Assembly: GCF_963422355.1 (NCBI RefSeq)
Contig: NC_085085.1
Location: 13,925,485 to 13,989,484 of the forward strand
Length of the DNA: 64,000 nucleotides
Direction of reading: 5' to 3'
From: Corticium candelabrum
Taxonomy: Eukaryota; Porifera; Homoscleromorpha; Homosclerophorida; Plakinidae
Under the pieces are notes generated by a model. It was not told where the DNA came from, made no database searches, and saw only the letters and a list, made by a program, of their open reading frames with translations. Shown here piece by piece: positions 49,090 to 59,884 of this stretch. Every line of letters begins with the position of its first letter. Within the stretch, counting starts at the first letter, position 1. The translations under genes were made by a program, and so were the position numbers.

Positions 49090-50632
49090 ACTTTCGATCC
49101 TGGTCTGTGAAAGAAACGGCTATTTGGCTAAGAACAGTTGGATGTGAGGAAGTTGTCACAGCTTGTTTTATTGGTGGGTTTGCACAGTCACTGCATGCTT
49201 GAGGCACTAATGAACAAAGTTGCACACTCCCTGTTGTTCTAGATGAAGACATTGATGGAGAAGCGCTGCAACTAATGACAGAAGAGTCCAGACTTGTAGA
49301 AATTGGAGTAAAAAAGATGGGGGCAAGACTCAGACTTATAGAGAGAATTGAAGAACTGAAGACACAAATAACGGGTAGGCATATCAGTGGCAGTAGTCTG
49401 TCTAGATATCTGGTCTACAAATTGCTTCTTCTTGCATGTAGAAGTACAAGAGAAAAGCGAATCAGCACCAATGGACTTCGATTGCATGTCAAACTTCTAT
49501 GGCAAGCTACCAAAGGAACGGCAAGCGTTTCTGAAAGCCCACCGTCCTTGGCTGTACAACCAGTACATGCACAGTAAGTGTACATGCACGTTCAAAAATA
49601 CAACCTCCGCTGTCTTTAATTCACTCTATGTTGATCTAGGCAAACGATTCATCAGAAGTGAAGTGCGCAAACACTTCCCCATCGCCACCACATTTGCGTC
49701 GGCGGGAGAGCAAGAGAAGCTGGAAGGGCTGGTCAAGAACCTTGAAAGCAAGTGCTCTGTGCCAGAAATCGGGTTTGGGCTAGGTACGTAGTCTCTGAAG
49801 CACACTCGTAATTACAGTAAAATTAGTATAGTAATTATTAGAGTGTCCTCACCTCATTGATTTGTAGTTGGAATCCGCTACCATGCCATCCAGACTACTA
49901 GAGAAGCTAGGAGACGTCAGAAAGAAAAGGCGAGAAGACCGAACGTAAGGCAATTTACACTGTACCTCTTTCCACAAACATGTTTTCACAACAACTTGAA
50001 TAGGGGGCTGAAGAAACGACCAAAAGCTCCCTCAACGACAGGTTGGCTCACAAGACTGCTGTGACAGCTCACAACGTGGACGAGCACGAGTCTAGTAATG
50101 ACCCTGAGGAGGATGGACAACCAGCTGCATGTTCTGGCGAAACCAGACATAGCAGAAAACGACCAGCAGATGCAGCATTGGAAGAGCCGCCGCCGAGAAT
50201 TTTTTCTTGCTCATCGATGGGAAGAGGTCGCCGTGGCGAAAGACAATCCCTAGACAGCCTAGGGATCGCTCCGACGGACACGAGCGACCTCACGGCAACG
50301 AATGACAACCATCCTGGTTTGAATACATCTTGGAGCATGCGCAAATCCACTAGTCTAACATTTTTTGCCTGCTAGGAGATGAATTGTCGCAGCGGGACAG
50401 CAACATCATCGTGGCTGCAGTCTTGAAGCTGCCAAGCGTCAAGGACGCAGTCATGGGCAAGCTTCGTCTTCTAGCTAGGCAGCTAGGAGTACCACGCTAC
50501 TCGTCCAAAGACAAAAATTGGCTAGTTCTGGAGCTAGCCAGGCTGTCGGTTCAACAGGGCTGGGTAAAGAACCTTGGGAACAAGGACGTTCTTTCACCCG
50601 AGAACGTTTCTGTTACACGCTATTTTGAATAG
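49090..50632 (+). CDS. SAM-domain protein of unknown function (5' end unresolved)
   Basis: Exons 49090-49173, 49243-49374, about 49441-49573, about 49640-49784, about 49868-49946, about 50004-50321 and about 50375-50632 keep one frame. The first visible part is a SAM domain: FRSWSVKETAIWLRTVGCEE, then DEDIDGEALQLMTEESRLVE and IGVKKMGARLRLIERIEELK, with the usual WSV start and LGI/IGV turn. A globular middle (PKERQAFLKAHRPWLYNQY) is followed by a basic RRRQKEKARR patch, a low-complexity acidic/Ser-rich segment and a C-terminal helical unit (LPSVKDAVMGKLRLLARQLG, WLVLELARLSVQQGW). I do not recognise the C-terminal unit. The first exon begins in phase 1, so at least one upstream exon with the start codon exists; no candidate with a matching phase was found. 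Confidence 0.7.
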
Positions 50633-51975
50633 TTACTGCGCATGTGTGAATTTTTGTTGTACACTATACGTGTATGTACTGTAGTCTAGGTGATTAGCTG
50701 ATTAGAGTGTTTAATTGAAAATATATAGACACTATTCAACCGTTTGCTATCAGCGCTCCCATACAAGGGTTAAATGGGTTGTTGGCGTTTTGGGGGGTTC
50801 TGGGGGTTCTAGGGGTTATTGGGGTTCCATGGGTTATTGGGGTTCCATGGGTTATTGGGGTTCCATGGGTTCTAGAGGTTCTTGACGCATGGGTTATCAT
50901 GGTAATGCGCAAATTCTGGGTTATTCAAAACCCAGATATAATAACCAATGTGGGTTTTGAGTGGCTTTTGTCCGGTTTTGTAGGCATTTTACGAAAACCC
51001 GGCTAGGGTTAATGGGTCATTAACCCAACCGGGTTTCGCTACTTTCCCTAGGAAAACCCTACCTAAAGCCATGAAAAAACAATGTGGGTTTCGCGGCATA
51101 TTCCCTGTGTGACCTTGCACCGTCACGAAGTGCAGCACGTCATCGTTGGTACAACCAGCTGTACCGAATGCAGGAACTTTGTTTATTATCAGAGCAGCTA
51201 GAACCTTCACCCCTGCTTCTCCTAGGTAAAGCTGAATTAGGTAACGTCAAGTCCTTGTCAACGCGCGCTACGCAGCGAGCGACTTTCTTTGCAAAGGGTA
51301 AAAGAGCGTTTTAGCACTTCAATCCTGCCCACTCATCGGTTTCGGTTGTCGTCTTTTTTGTTGAATGGCTAGTTCGTTCAAGCGACATCTTTTACACGTC
51401 CTAGTGGGGGCGTGGTTGTAGGAGAATTGACTCAGAATTGCCATCAAGCACTCTAGGCAAGTGTTCTGCGTTCTGCGGCGTTTCAGATAGCTGAATTTAA
51501 TCAACTGCAGTTATTTGAAACCTAGAGCTGTTGCTGAGAAGGTAGGAAGGCAAGAAAATGGGTGTCCGACGATTGGGACCGTTACCACGGGCGTTTGACC
51601 GACTGTAACTCATACAGATCTTGGCTGACATGCAGGGTAACAACACGATTTGTAGGTAAAGAGTTGTTGATTAGCACTATATAAGTAACTAGGCTGAAAG
51701 ATACGTGTGTGCAATTCAGACGCTACTGTCCGGTGAACGATGCGTTTGTCCGATGAACGGGGTATGCAAGGCTCCGCACAGTTTTCAATCTCATTCTAAG
51801 CAGAGAAGAGGTACAATGCTCTCTTTTGGTGTGCTCGATTACAACTTGGATACCTACATTTATGATGTGGTAAGGACTGCGTTCAAAAACGAATAACTGA
51901 GAACTCGCGTCTGGAATATGATGGTGTCCGAGGAACGGACCCGCGCTCTACGTGTTCTGTACAAATATACACACA
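50633..51975. other. Intergenic between SAM gene and LACC1 copy 2
   Basis: No exon was recognised apart from possible 5' leader sequence near 51940-51975. It holds an 18-bp tandem repeat (next entry) and GTGTCCGACGAT, TGTCCGATGAACGG and GTGTCCGAGGAACGG, the inverted form of the motif seen at 48234-48605. Confidence 0.45.
50794..50880. repeat. 18-bp G-rich tandem repeat
   Basis: Three copies of GGGTTATTGGGGTTCCAT with degenerate GGGGTTCTGG copies upstream. The G-run density is high on the + strand. Confidence 0.85.
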
Positions 51976-53388
51976 ATGGCTGTTGTCATTCTTGGCTGTA
52001 AGGTTTTGCCTTCGTTGGCTAGAAGAATTGAAGTAGGAGTGCAGATTTACAAACATCTGCAAAGAGATGCTTCCTTCATGGAACAAAAGGTTTTGATCAT
52101 GGTGGGTCCCAGTTCAGTAGGACAGACATTCAATGTAGCTACAAAGATGCGAGATATTGCTGTGGAAAGCGGCATTGCCGAAGCAAACGTTTTGCTAGAA
52201 GATCAAGGAAAGAACACCGTTGAAAATGCGTATTTTAGCAAACGGGTGGTTGATGACTTGAAGATCAATGAAATTCATCTTGTGTCGTCAGAATTCCACA
52301 TTCCACGAAATAAAATGATTTTTGGAAACTTTTTTCACAAGCCGTGCTATAACGTTTACTATCATGGAACTAAAGAGGAAATAACAAAGGAGGAAAAGGA
52401 GGCTGAGGACAATGAGATAAACATGGTAGATCACAATATTCACTACTGTATTACTGATTATGGATCCAAAGAAAAACTGTTGACATTTACATCACCTGTG
52501 TTATTGATTGATGGATTTATTCATGGCTTTACCACTCGGATTGGTGGTGTGTCTTGTTATGAGCCAGCAGCTTCCCTTAATCTTCTTTTCAAGCCTTCTA
52601 ATCGAGATCCAATGATCTTCGTTCAAGAGAACCGGAGAAGAGTAGCTGCTGCTATCGGCATTAACATGAAAACTGCTCAGTGTGTCAGAGTTGCACATCA
52701 AGCAGATGTCTGGGTTGTTGGTGACCCAAGGCCAGACTACTATGATGCCATCATAACTGATCAAGCTGAAGTTGCTATTGTTACTGCTTTTGCTGATTGC
52801 ATGTCTATTTTGTTGTGTGATCCCGTTAATCATGTTATAGCTGCTATCCACATAGGATGGCCCCGATCTTTGCGACAGATTGTTAGTCAAGTTATAGAAA
52901 TAATGAAAATGAGGTACAGCATGTCACACAATCTATTGATATTGGTGACGATTATGTTTGGTTGTTTATGTTTATTGTTTAGATTCTCTTGTAATCCAGA
53001 AAATATGAGGGCTGCTCTTGGACCATCACTTGGTCCATGCTGCTATGAATCAGTAGATGTCTTGTTTGATGACAGCGATGTCACTGTCAGGGAATTTATT
53101 ATAGCAAATCCAGAGTGGAAGTGTCCTCATCTGGATTTGTGGGGATATCTTTATATCACTTTACAGAAATATGGTTTATTGGAAAAGAACATGGACGTAC
53201 CAAAACCATATCATGAGAAAATCAATCCTTCTGTTATCTTGTTTTCATCCACAGTTTCTAGATGTACATGTTGTGACCCTGGCAAGTTGTTTTTCTCTAG
53301 TACTCGAGATGGCCCTCAATTTGGCTGCTCCTTGGCTATCATACTAATGAAGTCATACTCTATCAGAGGATTGAAAAGTCTTTTGTAA
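51976..53388 (+). CDS. DUF218-LACC1/FAMIN fusion protein, copy 2
   Basis: Two exons, 51976-52913 and 52983-53388, give 447 residues. The order is as in copy 1: DUF218 (MAVVILGC, ARRIEVGVQIYKHL, VLLEDQGKNTVENAYFSKR, EIHLVSSEFHIPRNKM), a charged linker (KEEKEAEDNE), then LACC1 (IHGFTTRIGGVSCYEPAASL, VAHQADVWVVGD, ADCMSILLCDP, AAIHIGWPRS, GPSLGPCCYES). The intron is at the same position and phase as in copy 1 (after the Met-Lys-x-Arg codons). It is 69 bp with no stop, so an unspliced reading would stay open and insert a hydrophobic 23-residue stretch. His, Cys and His of the triad remain, but the Ser-Gly-Trp-Arg-Gly loop of copy 1 is Ile-Gly-Trp-Pro-Arg here. This suggests changed or lost activity. 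Copy 2 has more AT-rich codons than copy 1. Confidence 0.87.
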   Translation: MAVVILGCKVLPSLARRIEVGVQIYKHLQRDASFMEQKVLIMVGPSSVGQTFNVATKMRDIAVESGIAEANVLLEDQGKNTVENAYFSKRVVDDLKINEIHLVSSEFHIPRNKMIFGNFFHKPCYNVYYHGTKEEITKEEKEAEDNEINMVDHNIHYCITDYGSKEKLLTFTSPVLLIDGFIHGFTTRIGGVSCYEPAASLNLLFKPSNRDPMIFVQENRRRVAAAIGINMKTAQCVRVAHQADVWVVGDPRPDYYDAIITDQAEVAIVTAFADCMSILLCDPVNHVIAAIHIGWPRSLRQIVSQVIEIMKMRYSMSHNLLILVTIMFGCLCLLFRFSCNPENMRAALGPSLGPCCYESVDVLFDDSDVTVREFIIANPEWKCPHLDLWGYLYITLQKYGLLEKNMDVPKPYHEKINPSVILFSSTVSRCTCCDPGKLFFSSTRDGPQFGCSLAIILMKSYSIRGLKSLL

Positions 53389-53746
53389 TACGTGTGTACG
53401 GGTGTACGGATATTTAGAGGAAGCAATCCACGCTAATTAGCAGATTACAATGAAGTTGATAGACTCATGATCAATTTTACTATAGCTTACAATTTATTTC
53501 CAGAACGTGTAGCTGGTAGGTCTGATATTGATGACAGAGAACAATAAAATATCGACTATAATTAGAGTCTGACAGGACAATGGTAGAAATTGGTTTTGCG
53601 GTGTGACCGCCATCCGTATCCGGCTACAACGCCTTCAAGCTTCCGCGCATGCGGATTGCTCACTACTGTGCATTCCAAGAAACCAACGTTGTTCTAAGTT
53701 CGACGTACAGGTTTCTTCTCTCTATCGTGATTACTTCGACGTCGCG
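53389..53746. other. Intergenic between LACC1 copy 2 and paxillin
   Basis: It holds the 3' region of LACC1 copy 2 and the paxillin promoter. Nothing else was seen. Confidence 0.5.
53543..53548 (+). promoter_or_regulatory. Polyadenylation signal AATAAA after LACC1 copy 2
   Basis: A canonical AATAAA lies 154 bp past the stop codon. Confidence 0.5.
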
Positions 53747-56700
53747 ATGGATGACCTAGGTGAGAAGAGGCTGAAACGTTATAGACGGAACAGAATGTTG
53801 TGAATGTCGTGAAGTTGTAAGTGGTTTGAACGGTGACGTACGACTTCGCTGGCTACTTGCTTGACACAACATTGTAAAAGACGCGTTGCATTCTTCATGT
53901 CGACTATTCGTACATAACGTGGACGTGAAGAGTCTAGAGTCTTTCAGATTGCCGGTAGTCTATACACTGAAATGTTGTTTTTTCTCTTCTCACTCTAGAG
54001 GCTCTACTCGCAGACCTTCAGTCGGCAGCTCCTTCCAAGCTGAATGATCCTTCGACTGATTCTCGTCTGAAAGCTGACAGATCGTCTCTAACTGCCCAGG
54101 AATGGCCTGCGCCTCCTCCTCCGCTCGACGCAGTCGATGCAGATCCTCCGGAGGCTGTAGATGTTCCGGACGCTCCCAAAGAGGAGCCAGAACCTCAAAA
54201 TGATACTAAAGAGAAAGAAAGAGAAGAGAGTCCAAAGAGCGAGGACGAAAAGCCTCCTCCCATTCCACCATTACCCAAAGAGTTTCAGCAGGGTCCGACA
54301 ATGAAGCCACCGACATCAACATCTGCTAATTTGGCAGAATTGGACAACCTGCTGGAAGCTCTCAACACCACGCCGTACACGGCGGAAATTGATTCTGTTG
54401 GTGAGTTGCGTGTTGAGATGGAATTTATTAATGGTTTTAGGTGTCTGACTTAGTTTTATATTTAGTTGCTTTACTGACTTGCAAATGTTTGCAATTGGTG
54501 CCTTGTTACTGTAGTGTTTCTCTGTTTTATTTTGTCGGCATGCACATCTTTACTCTGACCGACGGAGACTATACAGTGTATGCAGTATGTTTTGCTGATT
54601 AATTAATTAATGTTCCACAAGTTTGTAGTGCTGTTAATTAATTAATACACCTATTCTTTATTTGTACGTTACTAGAGTAGATAGTTGTAATTATAAATGA
54701 TAGTTACCTGTCTGACTTTCTGCGCCTTGTGGAATGAACTAGAATTTATTAAATTGGTCATTTTGTCTGGCAAGACTGGAAGTAAAGTATTGTTGTTGTA
54801 GTTTTGGGCGTGTTCAATTTGCAGTTTCTGCTGGTACTGTTGGAACTCGCGTTTGATTCAGTTTTGAAACTGTTCGAACTGATTCCAACAGTTTTGCCCA
54901 AGGTGCTGGAACTGCTAGAACTGACAGAACTGACGGAACTGACACCCTCTTTTCTGTAAATTTGCAGACATTCAGTCTGACAGCAATACTGATAGTTTCC
55001 TGTGCTCCATTGCTTCGTTTGAGGAAGATTGTCATCCATCACAAGGTCAACAAGAGGCACTGTTACCTGAAGTCGATCTGGTAGTTGATGGATCCATGAA
55101 GCCCTAGTAGGCATTGACATTGTTTTGATTTGCAGTTTCGCAAAGCAGTTTTTAGTTTGATTTAGTTCTGGTTCTGTCAGTTCCAACAGTTATGACACAC
55201 CCTCAGTTTCAGGTCTAGAACTGCAAATCAACTCGCCCCTTGTCACTGATGTTGTGCATGTGGGTAAGACAAGTAAAGTAGGCTGAAAACTAAAAAAGAA
55301 GCATTTTTGAATCTGTGGGGTTCTATAATCTTGTCTTTGAAGGGAATGAATACAACTATTACCTTTCTAGGGCTATTTTGACATTACTAGTGACTTACTG
55401 AGGTCATGATCATGATGTGTCATTGTGAGGTTAGGAACCAAGGGTGTTAATTTATTCAGTAAAGACACTGGGATGGGTTGGTCTTATTATTTCCTAGACG
55501 TTCATATAGATATATAGTGTACTGTTATTAATTCAGTGAATGATGAGTGTGGATTTGTCAATTGGGGCACCTAATGAAATGAAATATTAGAGCAACACTA
55601 TAAATACAACGTTGAGTTGGGCAATGGTGGTACATTGGTTTAAGGTGTTTAGACACTCTAATAGTATAAAATGTGTGCTGCAAATTGTAATGAGGTACAA
55701 CATACTAGATAATGATGGCATGGATTGGACGTGTTAATGCCATCATGTGAGAGACCATCCCAATAGCACGTAAGTAAATTACTTTGCTGTCTTTCCATAC
55801 AGGCCAGTGTACTATATATGAGCCAGTGTACAACCTGTATGTTTATCCAGCCATTGTGACGTAGCCTTATAACCTATAATTGTATTAGACAGTTTTATGA
55901 TGTGGAAATTAGCGGACTTTATCCAGTGGTGTTTCTATATATATTTCTGCCTTTATTTTGAATAAATCGTGTTTACTCTCGCAGCTTAATGCCAATTTAG
56001 AACATTCACTGACTTGCTATATACAGGTCATTATGACATAGGGTTACCCCAAACAGACAGACAAACAAACAGACAGACAAACGCCCAATGAATTTGTATG
56101 TGTCGCTGTTTGAGAGACCACCTTTACACAACACAGTAGCCGTATACCATATTTCTTCGATTAAACGCATTTCTCAAAGTAATGCCATAGCTGAGAGTAC
56201 AGATAAAATGTAAATGACACCCTCGAATAAATGCCGCATTTCATCTATTGCTCGTTTTAAGAAAAAATCGTACAACTTTGGTGGCATACATGAGGCAAAC
56301 GTTTTGATCTTTACTACACTAATTGGATACTGTGTTCACCACATGACGTCTCAAATTGTGAAATGCGTACCAATAAAGTAAGTGTACAAATAAGCGCCGC
56401 CCTCGTTTAACTGCCACAGTTGGAGTGTTAGCTAAAAAATATATGTCATGGTGTTTAATCGAAGAAATATGGTAAATGTTTGGGATGGTATAGAGGCGAT
56501 CGTAACAAGTTTGTATTATTGAGGTTGCAAATGATTTATAGTATGAATAAGAGATCAAGTGAAACTGGTACTACCAACTGATCCACTGCTTTCTTATTAC
56601 ATAGCATTGTCACTGACCTCTAACAGAATTCCTGAATCTCAGCCACCGGCAACGACAGTGATGAGTCCATCACATGCCAATGTCAAAGCTCTTCTCTCCG

Positions 56701-59700
56701 AGTTGGACGACGTCATTGAGTCAGACAACAAGGCAGCTAGCAATAACAATGATGATGTCAAGTCGATGACTGAAATTAGAGCAAGCACCACTACTGCCAC
56801 TAAAGAGCTGGATGCTCTAATGGCATCGTTATCAGACTTTAAAGTGTCAGCAGGTGAGACAGTAGATTCAGTTGTGGTAAGTAGCTGTAGATGTTGACTA
56901 ATTTTTAACTGGTAGACAAGCCACATGGTTTTTGTTGCACTTGCTTACCCAGAAGGTATTGTGGTTATGGCTATGATCTAATGAATTAAGATAATAAATG
57001 GCCAACTGGCTAAGTAGCTAATCTAATCTATTTTGTAGCTAATACATTTTGTTTCTGTTGAAATTGTCGGTTATTGTGTGTAATATATTAATGCTTGGTA
57101 ATTACTAAAGTTTAGTTTATGGTAACTGATGCTTTCCAAAGTCACCAGTTTCTAACTAGAAGTAGGAAGACTTTAGGAATTTTAAGACACTGAGAGACAC
57201 GTATACGTAACCACCATGAAGCATTTGAATCAAACATGTCACCTTTTATGAAATTCCTGCATGTGGTGTCCACCTACGTGTGTTGCTAATTTTTCTACAC
57301 ACATTTTTAGACTTGCTAATACCGAAAATGTGCTAGAACAATGTGATATCGTGTAAAGGCGAAGGACGAGTTGGGATGAATTTTCCAGACTATTAATGGA
57401 TAGAGTACTCACTTTTTTCGTCCATCATCTTGTTGGTACTGCTGATATTGTAACAAATGAGTGGAAGTGGCTTGTGTAGTAAAGCCGATTAGGTACAGTA
57501 GCTGAGAATGGAAGGAACAAGCTAGCAGACTGTTTTAGATGTGCTATTAGGCCACAAGAAGAATATTAGCTGTGTGACAGGAAATATGGCTCAGAAATTC
57601 GTGCACGCATGCATGATTAATATAAAATTAGGGCTACCAGTGAACAGAGTCAGAATTTTGCATTGACAGAAGAGCTGAACAGTGCGTGCCTCCGCAGCAA
57701 CACGTCGTTGGCCGTTTCTGCTAGTACCTGGATGCAGTCCGGATGCCCGGATAATTTACGTTGTGTACACGGGTATGAGACATTTTTCTAGTTCCGTGAG
57801 ACCTATTACGACAATTGTGATTTGCTAATCCCTTTCACTGCTATGCATATGTAGATTTGGCAGAAATAAGACATTCTTTCACTACCATAGTTACTACAGG
57901 TGCATGTGCAGTGCAGTCAGAATATAAAACAGAAATTGATGCATAGCTGAAAATTGGTGTGTGCGCACCTGTCGAACAACTAATTTCTTCTTGTGGCCTT
58001 ATGTAGTCAGTTTGTTGAAATTTTTAAGTAGTTTTTATGTTGTCATTGTGCTTAGTTAATTGTTTAGTTGATAGTGCTCATAGTACTACTTCACTGTGTT
58101 ATGGTCTGATTTGTATTTGTGTGGTAGGTAAGAAAGTAGCTGCTGCAGCTATTTCTACACCGGTAGCTAACGTTGTTCCACAAACGGCGACGACCGATGG
58201 TGATGCAGGGGAAAGTACAACAGCTCCGTATGCGATTCCCAAGAAATTAGCTAAATCATCATCAAAAAAGGAAATAGACTCGATGCTGGGGACTCTTCAA
58301 AGCGACGTAACAGCACACGGTGTTGATACGACTGCCAAGGGAGTTTGTCCTGCTTGTAAGAAGGCAATTGTAGGGCAAGTGGTGACTGCGTTGGGTGCGA
58401 CTTGGCATCCGGAACATTTCACGTGCGTGTCCTGTAATATGCAGCTGTCACATCAGACTTTCTTTGAAAGAGACGGCCGGCCATACTGCGAGAAGGATTA
58501 TCACGACCTTTTCTCACCAAGATGTGCCTACTGCAGCGGACCAGTTCTTGATGTAAGAATTGATTTGTAGGATTTTGTATGTATGAAATGTGGAGAGGTA
58601 GTAGCTGGCTTGGTTGAGTTAAGTTAATGCATGCCGATAGATCTATTGCTAACTGAATAAACAGATCTGAGTGTTGGTTGGTTGTTAGATTTGGAACGTA
58701 ACATTAAAGTATTATCTCTGTGGGCACTCTAATGCCACATATCTAGCTAAACTAAAACATTAATAATTATATTGAATCAATTAAAGTAATGTCACACCGA
58801 TAGTCGAAGTGTCAACATTTTTATATGTATGGTAAACTTGGTCTCTTTTCAGAGTTGCATCACTGCTATGGGAAAAACATGGCATCCTGATCATTTCTTC
58901 TGTTCTCACTGTGGCCGACCGTTTGGCACAGAAACGTTTCACGAGAAGGATGGCAAAGCCTACTGTGAAAAGGATTATTTTGAGTTGTTTGCACCTCGTT
59001 GTGGGGCATGCAACAAACCGATTATGGAAGGCTTTGTGTCAGCCATCAATCAGCAGTGGCACACAGAATGTTTTGTGTGCTGGGTAAGGAGCATTTGTTG
59101 ACGCGGTGCTGTTCTATTGTTTGTCTACTATACTGTTTCATGTAGTTACAGTGAACTCCGCTTTATCTGCCACAATTACTTTTGTCTAGAGCCTGGCGGA
59201 TAACAAATTTAATGTAGGAGTACAACCCGTTGTGGCATTGGACTACTCTTACTCGCTGCAGTAGTTTTCTCAAATCTTCCAGTTTTGAGAGGATCTCGGC
59301 ATACTGTTGTTTTGTCACCTCTGAATGTATAGAGTCATACTCAGAGCTCCTTTTTCATGCCTAATGATATGTCGGTTCTTGATTCTTGCAGCCATCATGA
59401 TTTTATGTTTGTTGATCCACTTGTGGGTTTTAACATATTTACACGTTTTGTTAATAAAGATAAGTCGAAGGTAACAGTGGGCAGGAGCCAAGGCCTGTTA
59501 TGTGGGGCATTAGGAGACATCTACGTAGTGTCCTACAACTTTATGGCATTTAGTTCAGATTTCGGTAGTTGGTGGAATGTGCAGGATGGCAGATAACATT
59601 TCATGCTTTGTGAGTCTAATGAATCAATTCACCTTATTTGTAAGGAGATGAAGTTGTTTATGGATAAGTGGTGGCAGATAAAGCAGAGGTTATTGTAGAT

Positions 59701-59835
59701 TATTGTAGTCTTGTGTTTTTTGAGTCTATGATGTAGATGATTTTGTTATCAAATTAGGATTTACCCCTACTCATAAGCAACTTACTTATCATATCGTAAT
59801 ACTAATTGCCTTCTCTCACCAGTAATAATAGATAT

Positions 59836-59884
<49 letters not shown>

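Noticed and set aside
54758-55186. 142-codon minus Ser-rich frame
   Set aside because: It overlaps a MITE made of CAGTTCC/GGAACTG words, which read as Ser and Asn.
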